Shown in pieces: positions 44,972-54,511 of a DNA stretch of 64,000 nucleotides. The notes beneath the pieces were generated by a model. The model made no database searches, had not been told where the DNA came from, and worked only from the letters and a program-made list of their open reading frames with translations. Position 1 is the first letter of the stretch, and the number at the start of each line of letters is the position of its first letter. The DNA lies in the NCBI RefSeq assembly GCF_000418325.1, contig NC_021658.1:496001-560000 (forward strand), written 5' to 3'. This DNA is from Sorangium cellulosum So0157-2. GTDB lineage: Bacteria > Myxococcota_A > Polyangia > Polyangiales > Polyangiaceae. A program made the position numbers and the translations under genes.

Positions 44972-46359
44972 TCGTCCTGTTCACCGGGCCCAGCCTGCCG
45001 CCCGCGGAGGTGCCCGCGCTCCCGGAGCTGCGGGTCTTGCCGCCCGTCGCCCAAGGAGACGTCTACCGGGCCGCGCGCGAGCGACCGTGGGGGATTGGCA
45101 TCGTGGACGGCTTCTTCGAGCGCGTCCCGGCGGTCTGGCACAAGGAGATCCTCTGGGCGATGTCCCAGGGCGTCCATGTGTTCGGGGCGTCGAGCATGGG
45201 CGCGCTCCGCGCCGCCGAGCTGGCCGACTTCGGCATGGTCGGCGTGGGCTGGATCTTCGAGCGATATCGTTCGGGCGCGCTCGGCGCCGACGACGAAGTC
45301 GCGGTCGCGCACGCATCCGCCGAGCACGGCTATCGGTGCACGTCGGAGGCCCTCGTCAATATGCGTGCGACGCTCGGCGCCGCCGTCGAGGCGGAGATCT
45401 GCGATCCGGCGCTCGCCGAGCGGCTCGTCGCCATCGCCAGGACCCTGTTCTACCCCGATCGCACCTGGCCAGCGGTGCTCCAGGCGGCCCGAGCCGCGCA
45501 GGAGGCCCCGCCCATGCTCGACGCGCTACAGCGGTGGCTACCCGCCGGGCGCGTCGACCAGAAGCGCCTCGACGCGCTCGCCATGATCGAGGCCATGCAG
45601 GCCGCCCGCGCCACGCATCGAGGGCCGCTGGAGCCCGGGTTCATCCTCCAGCGGACCGACGTCTGGGAGCGGGCCCTCGATCGCATGCGCGCGACTCGGC
45701 TCGACGTCGACCCCGGCGCGGACGTCGACGCCCTGCTCGACGAGCTGCGCCTGCTCGGGGACGAGCCGCTCTACACCCTCGCGATCCAGGGCGCCCTGCT
45801 GCGCGGCCTCGCCGAGGAGGCGGCGGAGCGCAACGGGGTGACGGTCGGCCCCGGACACCTCGAACGCACGGCCATGGAGTTCCGGCGCGAGCGAGGGCTG
45901 TACGCCGGGCCCTCGACCCGCGCGTGGCTCGGCGAGCAGGGGCTCGACGCCAAGTCCTTCGCCCGCATGATGGCACGAGAGGCGAAGCTGCGCTGGACGG
46001 CCGCCGTGTGCGAGCCGGAGGTCCGCCGTCACCTCGTGGACCAGCTGCGCGCCATGGGCTGCTACGGGCGTCTCGAGAAGCAGGTTCGCGCCAAGCAGGC
46101 CGTGATGGTGGGTGAGGGGCTGGACGCCCTGGATCTGGCGGGCAGCGGCGTGAGCGACACGGACGCGTTGTGGCGGTGGTATTTCAACGAGCGGCTCGGC
46201 AAGCCGGTCCCCGAGGATCTGGAGACCTACGCCGCGCGCTTCGGCTTTGCGAGCGTGGGAGCGCTGCTCCGATCGGTGCTGATCGACCGCTGGTGCACGA
46301 GGCTCCGCCGAACACCTGGCATCCGCCCTTCCGATGCCGATGCCGACAACGAGCCTTGA
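44968..46359 (+). CDS. tfuA: TfuA-like protein
   Basis: 463 residues. The N-terminal ~120 residues match the TfuA domain: LFTGPSLPPAEV, VLPPVAQGDVYRA, IGIVDGFFERVPAVWHKEIL, and VFGASSMGALRAAEL. The remaining ~340 residues are helical, as in longer TfuA proteins of bacterial clusters. Established knowledge: TfuA partners YcaO in thioamide formation (McrA in methanogens, thioviridamide-type peptides) and was first named in trifolitoxin clusters. The GTG at 44968 overlaps the ycaO stop by four bases, so the two are translationally coupled and likely act as a pair. A later internal segment (ALDLAGSGVSDTDALWRWYF) recalls a peptidyl-prolyl-isomerase-like ending, but I would not assign it. Confidence 0.9.
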   Translation: MIVLFTGPSLPPAEVPALPELRVLPPVAQGDVYRAARERPWGIGIVDGFFERVPAVWHKEILWAMSQGVHVFGASSMGALRAAELADFGMVGVGWIFERYRSGALGADDEVAVAHASAEHGYRCTSEALVNMRATLGAAVEAEICDPALAERLVAIARTLFYPDRTWPAVLQAARAAQEAPPMLDALQRWLPAGRVDQKRLDALAMIEAMQAARATHRGPLEPGFILQRTDVWERALDRMRATRLDVDPGADVDALLDELRLLGDEPLYTLAIQGALLRGLAEEAAERNGVTVGPGHLERTAMEFRRERGLYAGPSTRAWLGEQGLDAKSFARMMAREAKLRWTAAVCEPEVRRHLVDQLRAMGCYGRLEKQVRAKQAVMVGEGLDALDLAGSGVSDTDALWRWYFNERLGKPVPEDLETYAARFGFASVGALLRSVLIDRWCTRLRRTPGIRPSDADADNEP

Positions 46360-46496
46360 GGGATGGGCGCCGCGCCACACCCTTCTCGAGGTGCGGTGCG
46401 CGCCCGACCCGCAACACAGCTACGTCCGTCGGGCGGCCGAGCTCCTCCAGCGCGCCGCTTGCACCTGCTCATGGGCGGGTGAAACCAGGAGCGGCG

Positions 46497-48722
46497 ATGG
46501 ATCCTCTGGAGCTGAACCAGGTGCTGGCGTTCAAGCCCACCCTGCGCGTCGAGCGCATGGATGCGGGCGTGGTCTTCCTCATCGGCGAGCGCGAGCGCTT
46601 CGTCGTCTCCGGCGCCTGCGCCGCCGAGGTGGCCGCGCTCGTCGACGGCCGGCGCACGGTGGATGAGATCCTGCGCGCCGCGGCCGGCCGGTGCTCCGAG
46701 CCCGAGGCCCTGTACACCCTGAGCCGGCTCGCGGCGCACGGCTACCTGGTCCCCGCAACACCGGAGCTCCCCTCCGAGAGCGCGGCGTTCTGGCACGGGG
46801 TGGGTCTCGACGGCAAGGCGGCCGCCGAGGCGCTGAGCCGCACCCCGGTGTCGGTCCTGGCCGTCGGCGAAGCCGCTTTGGCCGGGTGGATGACCGAGGC
46901 GCTCGAGCAGGCAGGCGTACGGATCGACGGCGAGGCGGCCGTGCAGGTGGTCGTGGTCGACGACCCTTTGCGGCCCGAGCTCGCCTCGATCAACCGCCGC
47001 GCGCTGCGCGAAGGCGCGCGCTGGTTCCTGATCGAGCCAGCCGGCGTCCAGCCGCTCCTCGGGCCCGCCTTCGAGCCCGGCGCCGGCCCCTGCTGGGATT
47101 GCCTGGCGTTCTGGCTGCGCCAGAACCGCCCGGTCGAGGAGCTCGTTCGCCGGCGCCGGGGGCACGAGGGCCACATCGCTCCCCCCAGGGCGGCCACCGA
47201 GGCGAGCGTCCGGACCGCCTGCGGGCTCGGCGCCTCGGCCATCGCCCGCGCGCTCGCCCGGCAGGACACGAGCTCTCCTCACGCGCTCAGCGCCCGGGTG
47301 CTCGCCCTGGATCTGGCCACGTTCCAGCTCACCGCCCACGCGGTGGTCCGGAGGCCGCAGTGCCCGGCGTGCGGAGATCCGGCGCGGATGGCGGCCGTCG
47401 GCGAGCGCCCGATCGAGCTGCATCCGATCGAGAAGGCGCATTTCGAGGACGGCGGATATCGCCGGCAGAACCCGCGGCGGACCTACGAGCGCTATCAGCA
47501 CCTCGTCAGCCCGATCACGGGCGCCGTGACGCACCTCGTCCCGATGCCGGGGCGGGACACCGAGCTCCGCGCCGTGTACGCGTCCGGTTATCTCGTCTGC
47601 CCTCGGGAGGGCGTTCCGATCACCAACGTCTTCGACAAGGTCTGCGCCGGCAAGGGGCGCAGCGCGGACCAGGCCCGGGTGAGCGCGCTCTGCGAGGCCC
47701 TCGAGCGCTACAGCGGCGTGTACCAGGGAGACGAGGCGCGCGTCCGCGGCAGCAAGGACGAGCTCGGCGCGGCGGCCCTCGCGCTCGGGGACCTGCTGAA
47801 CTTCAGCGAGGCTCAGTACCGCGAGCGCGCTCGCCTCAACGCGCGGGCCGCGGATCGCCGGCAGTGGGTGCCGGAGCCGCTCGATGCGGGCACCCGGATC
47901 GACTGGACCCCGGCGTGGTCGCTGAGCAAGCGCGAGCGGCGCTACGTCCCGCTGGCCTACTGCTACGCCGAGGCCCCGGCCGAGAGCGGCGCCGCGTTCT
48001 GCGGCCCTTGCAGCAACGGCGTGGCGGCCGGCACCTGCCTCGAGGAGGCCGTGCTGCAGGCCTTGCTCGAGCTCGTGGAGCGCGATGCCGCCGCGGTCTG
48101 GTGGTACAACCGGCTCGCGCGCCCGGCCATCGCGCTCGACGGCTTCGGGGACCCGTACTTCGAGGCCCTCCAGGCGGACTATGCCCGCCTCGGCTGGGCC
48201 GTCTGGGTGCTCGATCTGACGCACGACCTCGGTATCCCCACCTGCGTCGCGCTCGCCCACGAGGCCCGGGAGGATCGATTCACCCTCGGGTTCGGCTGCC
48301 ACCTCGACCCGCGGCTCGCGGTGCAGCGATCGCTCACCGAGTTGAACCAGCTCTTCCATCCCGGGGGCGCGCGCCGGGCGCCGTGGGACCTCGAGCGGCT
48401 GCAGGGCCGCGCGCATCTCTTCCCGAGCCCGGATCTCCCCCGGGTCGCGGCCGAGCGCCTGCCCCGGCTCGGGGGCGCCGATCTGCGCGCCGACATCGAG
48501 CAATGCCTGGGGCGCCTCGACGGGGCGGGCCTGGAGCTCGTCGCGGTGGACAAGACCCGCCCCGACATCGGTTTGCCCGTGGTCCAGGTGATCGTCCCGG
48601 GGCTGCGCCATTTCTGGCCCCGGTTCGGCCCGGGGAGGCTGTACCGGGTGCCGTGCGCGCTGGGGTGGCTCCCCCGCCCGCTCGAGGAGGGCGAGCTCAA
48701 CCCGGTCCCTCTGTTCGTCTGA
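46497..48722 (+). CDS. TOMM leader-binding/E1-like and YcaO cyclodehydratase fusion
   Basis: 741 residues. Residues ~1-90 look like the winged-helix leader-peptide-binding (RRE-like) part of TOMM C proteins (LRVERMDAGVVFLIGER, TVDEILRAA, LSRLAAHGYL). About 95-340 resemble an E1/ThiF-like scaffold with paired CxxC zinc ligands at ~198 (PCWDCLAFW) and ~289 (CPACGDP). The YcaO domain (about 370-741) shows CAGKGRSADQARVSALCEAL, ALERYSG, LQALLELVERDAAAVWWYN and VDKTRPDIGLPVVQV. It ends NPVPLFV, a shortened form of the usual PxPxP tail. Such fusions make azolines on Cys/Ser/Thr. Start 46497 follows AGGAG by six bases. No McbC-type dehydrogenase follows, so azoles are not assured. Confidence 0.92.
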   Translation: MDPLELNQVLAFKPTLRVERMDAGVVFLIGERERFVVSGACAAEVAALVDGRRTVDEILRAAAGRCSEPEALYTLSRLAAHGYLVPATPELPSESAAFWHGVGLDGKAAAEALSRTPVSVLAVGEAALAGWMTEALEQAGVRIDGEAAVQVVVVDDPLRPELASINRRALREGARWFLIEPAGVQPLLGPAFEPGAGPCWDCLAFWLRQNRPVEELVRRRRGHEGHIAPPRAATEASVRTACGLGASAIARALARQDTSSPHALSARVLALDLATFQLTAHAVVRRPQCPACGDPARMAAVGERPIELHPIEKAHFEDGGYRRQNPRRTYERYQHLVSPITGAVTHLVPMPGRDTELRAVYASGYLVCPREGVPITNVFDKVCAGKGRSADQARVSALCEALERYSGVYQGDEARVRGSKDELGAAALALGDLLNFSEAQYRERARLNARAADRRQWVPEPLDAGTRIDWTPAWSLSKRERRYVPLAYCYAEAPAESGAAFCGPCSNGVAAGTCLEEAVLQALLELVERDAAAVWWYNRLARPAIALDGFGDPYFEALQADYARLGWAVWVLDLTHDLGIPTCVALAHEAREDRFTLGFGCHLDPRLAVQRSLTELNQLFHPGGARRAPWDLERLQGRAHLFPSPDLPRVAAERLPRLGGADLRADIEQCLGRLDGAGLELVAVDKTRPDIGLPVVQVIVPGLRHFWPRFGPGRLYRVPCALGWLPRPLEEGELNPVPLFV

Positions 48723-49338
48723 CCGCCGAGAGCGAGACCACCGACTAGGCTGCCTGAAGGATCCAGAGCGCCGTCCGGCGCCCGCCGGGGAGCGGCGCCC
48801 CGCGCCCATGTCCGGGAGGGACGCAGCGCGTCCGGGAGGGACGCGGAGGCGGCGGCAGGAAGTCCCCTCGACGCCGCCGTCCCGCCGCGCGCTCTCGCAT
48901 CGCTCGCGCGCGCAGGAGCATTCCCCGCAGCCCGTCTCATTTTTCACGAGCGGCATACATCATGCAATTCGCCGCGTGCGTGGCGCGCTGGGCCCGGTGC
49001 GCGGTGCCCGCTCGACAAGATCCGCGAGCGCGTCGCGCGCGCACGGATGCGCTGCGCCCGCGCAGCCTTCTCCGACGCCGCTGTCGGATCGAGGTCATGC
49101 GGTGGACATCGATGGATGTGCCCGTCGTCGCGAGGGGCATGTCCCTCGCCGGGCTCTTCATGAATTCGAACGAACGACGGCTCATCGAGCTTCATCTGCA
49201 GCACGAGCCCCGAGCGCCCGATTCCGCCGCCTGAGGCCGAGGTCCTCGCAGATGGCACCGCGGCCCCGCGCGTCGCTGCGCCCCGCCTCCTGCCGGATCT
49301 GCGCCTGTCACCGGACCGCTCGACGAAAGGACACCCTG
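48723..49338. other. Long intergenic region after the YcaO cluster
   Basis: 616 bases with no gene I can support. A short near-direct repeat, tccgggagggacgc, occurs twice about 20 bases apart (48810-48845). From about 48930 the base composition is more AT-rich, which may mark promoter DNA for the 49339 gene. A small frame at 48962-49234 (MQFAACVARWARC...) has no ribosome-binding site and an Arg-rich translation. Confidence 0.4.
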
Positions 49339-50976
49339 ATGCTCTCAAGGAAGATAGACAGATCCGTCGTTGCCCTCGCATTCGCCGCGGGCCTCTCCGC
49401 GTGCGGAGGCGCCGCGCAGACCTCCACGAACCCTGGCGCCTCGTCGGCGGGAAACGGCGCCAGCGGCCCGCAGGTCCTGGCCTCGCAGCCGTCGTCGCCG
49501 GCGGACCAGCGCCAGTCGACGACGGTGCAGGCCGCGCCGGCGCCGCAGCCGCCCATCCTCGTCACGGGCTTCACGGACGTCACCTCCAGGTTCACCGCCA
49601 ACCGTCCGAAGCTCCAGTCCTTCGCGTTCGCCCGGTTCACGGCCGGTCCCCAGTACTGGATCTTCATCGCCGGACGGAACAGCGGATTCCACGGCTTCAA
49701 GCAACCCGACGAGGACTTCCCCGCGGCGAACGCGAACACGAAGATCTGGGTGATCGGCGATGTCTATGGCAGCCCCACGGTGTACTCGATGGATGTCGCT
49801 CTGCTTCCATCGAAATTCGATCCGATCAAGCCGCAATGGATGTCGTCGAATCCGCTCTTCTACCAGGACTACTCGAGCGGCCTCCTGTACATCGCGGGCG
49901 GTTATGGGCCGGACATCGACGGGACATACAAGACGTTCCCCATCCTCTCTGTCGTGAAGATCCAGGATCTTGTCTCCGCGGTGACGAGCAATGATTCCAG
50001 CAAGCTCAATAACTCGATCGCCTACGTGAGCTCACCGCTCGTGCAGTCGACCGGCGCCGAGATGCTCAAGCTCGCGGACGGCAATTTCTACGTCGTCATG
50101 GGCCACAACTTCCAGGGCAAGTACAGCGATTTCGTCAACAATAACCAGCAGAACGGCGCAAAAGCCTCGCAGACGTACCTGAAGGCGATCAACCAGTTCC
50201 GCGCGACCCCGAACTTCACCACCGGCGCCATCACCCTGACGCCGGGGAAGGTGTTCAGCAACGCGGATCAGTTCGGGCGGCGCGATCTCAACGTGGCCTA
50301 CACCGTGATGCAGGACGGACAGGCGGGGATCGGGGCCTACGGCGGCGTCTTCACCCCGAACCCGCTGCAGCTCAACTATTACTCCCCCATCTACCTGGGC
50401 CCGGGCCAGGGCACGCAGACGCCGATCATCGACACAAGCTACGAGCAGAAGATGAGCGCCTATTCGTGCGCCAAGGTGGTGCTCTACAGCAAGGCCAAGC
50501 AGGCGACCTACACCACCTTCTTCGGCGGCATAAGCCGGTGGCGCTTCGACTACACGATCAACGAGTTCGTGGAGAACGCGCGCATCGGCGACCCGAGCGT
50601 GCCCAACTTCAGCGACGGAATGCCCTGGATCAACAGCATCACCACGCTCGTGCACACGTGGACCAGCCCGACGACCGGATCGACGTCCGAGGTCGCACAG
50701 CCCACGACCACGCTGCCGGGTTACCTGGGCAGCGAGGCCCTGTTCATCCCGCGCACCTCGGGGAGCCCGGTCCTCAACGCCTACCAGCAGGACATCATCG
50801 ATCTCGACGCTCTCCCGAAGGGCACGCCGTTCTCCCTCGGATACCTCTACGGGGGAATCGTGGCGATGCCGTCCAAATTCTATCAGGGGGTGCAGGTCGA
50901 CTCAGGGCAGACGCCGAACGCGATCAACGACAAGATCTACGAGGTATTCGTACAGATACCCAGAGACTCGAACTAG
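49339..50976 (+). CDS. Lipoprotein with beta-propeller-like region, unknown function
   Basis: 545 residues. The signal peptide VALAFAAGLSAC ends in a lipobox and is followed by a Ser/Ala/Gln/Pro-rich spacer of ~50 residues. The mature protein is strand-rich with aromatic motifs repeated at intervals (FIAGRNSGFHGF, LLYIAGGYGPDIDG, TTFFGGISRWRFDY, LGYLYGGIVAMPS), which suggests a beta-propeller. I do not recognise a named family. GAAAGGA precedes the ATG by about eight bases. It lies 45 bases upstream of the GH31 gene on the same strand, so a role in binding or handling an extracellular glucan is plausible but inferred. Confidence 0.75.
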   Translation: MLSRKIDRSVVALAFAAGLSACGGAAQTSTNPGASSAGNGASGPQVLASQPSSPADQRQSTTVQAAPAPQPPILVTGFTDVTSRFTANRPKLQSFAFARFTAGPQYWIFIAGRNSGFHGFKQPDEDFPAANANTKIWVIGDVYGSPTVYSMDVALLPSKFDPIKPQWMSSNPLFYQDYSSGLLYIAGGYGPDIDGTYKTFPILSVVKIQDLVSAVTSNDSSKLNNSIAYVSSPLVQSTGAEMLKLADGNFYVVMGHNFQGKYSDFVNNNQQNGAKASQTYLKAINQFRATPNFTTGAITLTPGKVFSNADQFGRRDLNVAYTVMQDGQAGIGAYGGVFTPNPLQLNYYSPIYLGPGQGTQTPIIDTSYEQKMSAYSCAKVVLYSKAKQATYTTFFGGISRWRFDYTINEFVENARIGDPSVPNFSDGMPWINSITTLVHTWTSPTTGSTSEVAQPTTTLPGYLGSEALFIPRTSGSPVLNAYQQDIIDLDALPKGTPFSLGYLYGGIVAMPSKFYQGVQVDSGQTPNAINDKIYEVFVQIPRDSN

Positions 50977-51021
50977 TGCGTAAACGAGTAAACGAGAAGA
51001 GGAGATAGAGAGGTCGTTCTC

Positions 51022-53886
51022 ATGAACTATGAATACGTGCAGGTCAACGCCTTCGTGCCGAACAGCACGAGCGGCTGGAGCTCCTTCGCCGACGTCGCGT
51101 CCTACGAGCGAACGAGCTCGGGGACCGGCTTTCTGCTCCGCGACAGCAACGGTCGGGTGCTCCAGCTCGCCTTCCTGTCGCCGACGGCGCTCCGGGTCCG
51201 CTTCAACGCGGGCGCGGAGGGCTATGACGACGACAGCCCGTCGTACGCCGTCGTCAACCGGAGCCTCGGCCCGGTGACGCCGCGGGTCGCCGCCGATACG
51301 AGCGCGCTGTTGACGATCGACACGGGCGCCATGCAGGTGAAGGTGCAGAAGCAACCCTTCTCGCTCGCGATCTACCGCGACGGGCAGCTCATCCACGCCG
51401 ACGCGACGGTGCGCGGCGCGAACAAGGGCCTGCTGTACGTGGACGGGCAGCCGAGCGTCGCGTCGATCAAGGTCGCCCCCGAGAACGCCGTCTACGTGGG
51501 GCTGGGCGAGAAGGCGGGCTCGCAGCTCAAGAAGAACGGCTTCTCGATGACGTTCTTCAACTACGATAACTTCAAGTACGGGGGCACCTCGGTCATCCCC
51601 GCGCCGCCCGCCGAGGGCTGCGGCGGCCCCCTGAACCCCAGCGAGCCGCTCTACAACTCGATCCCGCTGCTCATCGAGGTGAACCCGAGCCCGACGGGCG
51701 CGTACGCGGGGCGGCCGTACAGCTACGGCATCTTCCTCGACAACCCGGCGCAGACCTACGTCAACATCGGCGCGGACGTGGAGACGGTGTACCCGTCCTT
51801 CAGCATGCAGGGGATGTATTACTTCGGGGCGCTCTACGGAGACCTGGACTATTATTTCCTCCTCGGCGACGGCGTCCCGTCCGTGGTCGACCAGTACACC
51901 CAGCTCACGGGGCGGCCGACCATGGTGCCGAGGTACGTGTTCGGATACCACCAGGGCGCCTACGGCTACTACAGCCGCGAGGTGCTGGAGCAGGTGGCGC
52001 AGTCGTTCCGGGACGCGAGCTTCCCGATCGACGGCCTGCACATCGACGTCGACTTCCAGAACAACTACCGCACGTTCACGAGCAGCGACAAGAAGTTCCC
52101 GAACGTCTCCGAGATGTTCTCCCAGCTCGCCGCGCAGGGCTTCAAGTGCAGCACGAACATCACGGCGCTCGTGACGTGCAACCCCTACGATGAGGACGGG
52201 AAGACCTACGACGAGGGCGGCCTCCGCTACGCTACCCGCGACGAGGGCCTGGCGAACGACTACTTCATCTTCAATACGCGCGTGAACCAGGGGTCGAGCC
52301 CCCAGCAGTTCATCGCCCAGGAGAACTACGGGGTGAACTACGGCCTGAACCCGTTCACGTCCCCGCCCTTGCAGAAGGACTCCGAGGGATACACGCCGCT
52401 CATCTCGTGCGGCTTCTACCCGAACCTGGGCGACCCGGCCGTGCAGGCCTGGTGGGGCCAGCAGTACGAGGGCCTCCTCTCCGCTGGCCTCGAGATGATC
52501 TGGCAGGACATGACCTGCCCTGCCATCGAGTACGATCGCACGCCGCAGTCTGGCGAGTACGTGCCCTACGAGCAGCTCCTCGACTTCAACACGAGCGACC
52601 ACGACGACTGCGACGAGGTCAAGACGCTGCCGCTGGATCTCATGATGGTGGGCCCGGACGGCAAGACCTATCAGCCGCACGCGCTCCTCCACAACGGGTA
52701 CGCGCTGTCCCTGTGCAAGGCCACGTTCAACGGCATCAACGCGCTCCGGCCGGGGCGGCGCAACTTCATCATCGCGCGCGGCGGATACGCGGGCGTCCAG
52801 CGTTACGCGGCGCTGTGGACCGGCGACTCGGCGTCGAGCTGGGACTTCTTGAAGATCAACATCCCGGAGGTGCTCAACCTCGGCTTGTCGGGCGTGCCCA
52901 TCTCGGGCTGCGACATCGGCGGCTTCGCCACGGGCTCGGGCTCGACGCAGGAGGGCTACGTGACGGATCCGGCGCTGTTCGTGCGCTGGATGAACGTCGG
53001 CGCCTTCCTGCCCTGGTACCGCAACCACTATGACCACTACGAGAAGTGGTACCAGGAGCCCTACAGTTACGGGGAGCCGTACCTGTCGTATTGCCGCAAG
53101 TACGTCGAGCTGCGCTACCGCCTGAACCAGGTCTTCTATGACGCGATGTACCGGGCGACGCAGACGGGCATGCCCATCTGCCGCGCCATGTTCCTGAACT
53201 TCCCGGACGACGTCGAGGTCTACGACCACCTCGACGACCAGTTCTTCCTGGGAGACTTCCTCCTGATCGCGCCGATCGTGGACGAGGGTGACACGCGAAA
53301 CATCTACCTGCCGCGGGGCGCGGACTGGTATCCTTTCCCCGAGGAGGGCGCGCTCGGCGCCAAGGTGGCCGGAGGGACGAACATCGGCGTCACGTCCGGG
53401 ACCACGCCGTACCATGCCCCCCTCGGCGTCGTGCCCATCTACGTCCAGGCCGGGGCCATCCTGCCCATGCGTGAGCTCGAGCAGTGGGTGGGCCAGCTCC
53501 CGCAGAACATCTTGACGATCACGGTCTTTCCGGGGCCGAGCTCGTCGTACGCGCTCTACCAGGACGACGGGATCAGCACGGGCTCGTCCTACCGCCTCTC
53601 GGCGATCACGCAGGAGACGACCGCGACGAGCCGCAGCGTCCGCGTGACGCGGAAGGTCGACCGATACACGCCGCCCGAGCCGTACTACTACGTCGCGCTG
53701 CTCGGCGTGACGGCGGCGCCGTCGAGGGTGACGGCCGGCAAGGCCACGATCCCCTGCGTGGCGGATGCCTCGAGCCTGTCGGCGTCCGCCTCGAACGCCT
53801 ATACGTACGATGCGACCACGGAGACGGTCACGGTGAAGATCTTCGACACCTCCGCGGACATCACCGTGAGCGCCGCGCTGGCCTGA
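51022..53886 (+). CDS. GH31-family enzyme, probable alpha-1,4-glucan lyase
   Basis: 954 residues. The GH31 barrel is clear: YVFGYHQGAYGYYSREV, IDGLHIDVDFQ, RGGYAGVQRYAALWTGDSAS, LSGVPISGCDIGGF and LPWYRNHYD. The nucleophile is Asp496 in IWQDMTCPA and the second acid is Asp602 in WTGDSAS. Hydrolases of this family usually have DMNE after the nucleophile position. DMT with CPAI, together with HNGYALSLCKATFNG and FVRWMNVGAFLPWYRNHY, matches my recollection of alpha-1,4-glucan lyases, which release 1,5-anhydrofructose from starch or glycogen. No signal peptide is seen, so it should be cytoplasmic. An alpha-glucosidase cannot be excluded without a substrate assay. Confidence 0.88.
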   Translation: MNYEYVQVNAFVPNSTSGWSSFADVASYERTSSGTGFLLRDSNGRVLQLAFLSPTALRVRFNAGAEGYDDDSPSYAVVNRSLGPVTPRVAADTSALLTIDTGAMQVKVQKQPFSLAIYRDGQLIHADATVRGANKGLLYVDGQPSVASIKVAPENAVYVGLGEKAGSQLKKNGFSMTFFNYDNFKYGGTSVIPAPPAEGCGGPLNPSEPLYNSIPLLIEVNPSPTGAYAGRPYSYGIFLDNPAQTYVNIGADVETVYPSFSMQGMYYFGALYGDLDYYFLLGDGVPSVVDQYTQLTGRPTMVPRYVFGYHQGAYGYYSREVLEQVAQSFRDASFPIDGLHIDVDFQNNYRTFTSSDKKFPNVSEMFSQLAAQGFKCSTNITALVTCNPYDEDGKTYDEGGLRYATRDEGLANDYFIFNTRVNQGSSPQQFIAQENYGVNYGLNPFTSPPLQKDSEGYTPLISCGFYPNLGDPAVQAWWGQQYEGLLSAGLEMIWQDMTCPAIEYDRTPQSGEYVPYEQLLDFNTSDHDDCDEVKTLPLDLMMVGPDGKTYQPHALLHNGYALSLCKATFNGINALRPGRRNFIIARGGYAGVQRYAALWTGDSASSWDFLKINIPEVLNLGLSGVPISGCDIGGFATGSGSTQEGYVTDPALFVRWMNVGAFLPWYRNHYDHYEKWYQEPYSYGEPYLSYCRKYVELRYRLNQVFYDAMYRATQTGMPICRAMFLNFPDDVEVYDHLDDQFFLGDFLLIAPIVDEGDTRNIYLPRGADWYPFPEEGALGAKVAGGTNIGVTSGTTPYHAPLGVVPIYVQAGAILPMRELEQWVGQLPQNILTITVFPGPSSSYALYQDDGISTGSSYRLSAITQETTATSRSVRVTRKVDRYTPPEPYYYVALLGVTAAPSRVTAGKATIPCVADASSLSASASNAYTYDATTETVTVKIFDTSADITVSAALA

Positions 53887-53985
53887 CCGGCACGGCGGCG
53901 AGCAACGGGATTCACGGGCCGGGCGGGAGGCCAGCGCGCAGCTGGCGCTCGGCAGCACCACACCACGTCATCGAAGGAGAACATC

Positions 53986-54423
53986 ATGTCCGTACCGTCT
54001 GCAAGCTTTCAGATCAACGGCAGCCGCGGGTCGTATACCTTTCAAATCCTCTCCTGCAACCCACAGCAACCCGTCAGCTTCATGCTTCCGAATCAGACCT
54101 ATGATCCGAGCCGGCTGCAGGACAGCGGGGATATCGGCGTCAGGGGGAGCATCCGCATCATCAACGTCACCACCTTCCCTCGAATCGCCGTACCGACCAC
54201 CTGGAACCAGAACCCCATCAAGCTGATCATCTCCACTGTCACCACAGGTGAAGGTGATTATACCGGAAACTCAGCCGTGCTTTACGGGTACTACCTCGGC
54301 TACGGCGGGGATGGGCTCGGGTTTTATTTGAACCAGGAGCAGAGCACCACGGCTGGTCAATATGGTCGCTCGGGGATCGACTGCGGGATCAACAACGCGA
54401 CGCAGAAGATTTTCCTGCCCTGA
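53986..54423 (+). CDS. Small beta-rich protein of unknown function
   Basis: 145 residues with a good ribosome-binding site (GAAGGAG) before the ATG. Composition is rich in Ser, Thr, Asn, Gly and Tyr with alternating hydrophobics (YTFQILSCNPQQPVSFMLP, SIRIINVTTFPRIAVPTTW, AVLYGYYLGYGGDGLGFYLN), which suggests a beta-sandwich or lectin-like fold. No signal peptide is present. I do not recognise the family. It follows the GH31 gene by 99 bases on the same strand and may belong to the same transcript. Its lower GC resembles the two genes before it. Confidence 0.7.
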   Translation: MSVPSASFQINGSRGSYTFQILSCNPQQPVSFMLPNQTYDPSRLQDSGDIGVRGSIRIINVTTFPRIAVPTTWNQNPIKLIISTVTTGEGDYTGNSAVLYGYYLGYGGDGLGFYLNQEQSTTAGQYGRSGIDCGINNATQKIFLP

Positions 54424-54511
54424 GCCCGCTTACGACGCGCAGCCGGCGCTTCGATAGCGACCTCGCGGCGCTCAGCCTGCGCCACCGCCGCGAGGTTCAG
54501 AGAGCGGCGGG

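Noticed and set aside
46334..46496. Short Cys/Ser-containing frame between tfuA and the fused ycaO
   Set aside because: It begins inside tfuA, has no ribosome-binding site and runs on through the next gene in the wrong frame.
48962..49234. Small 90-codon frame after the YcaO cluster, considered as a second precursor
   Set aside because: No ribosome-binding site precedes it, the translation is Arg-rich, and there is no leader/core pattern.
50902..53961. A 1019-codon minus-strand frame opposite the GH31 gene
   Set aside because: Its translation is a run of Arg/Val/Asp-rich sequence with no fold signals; the plus strand encodes a clear GH31 enzyme.
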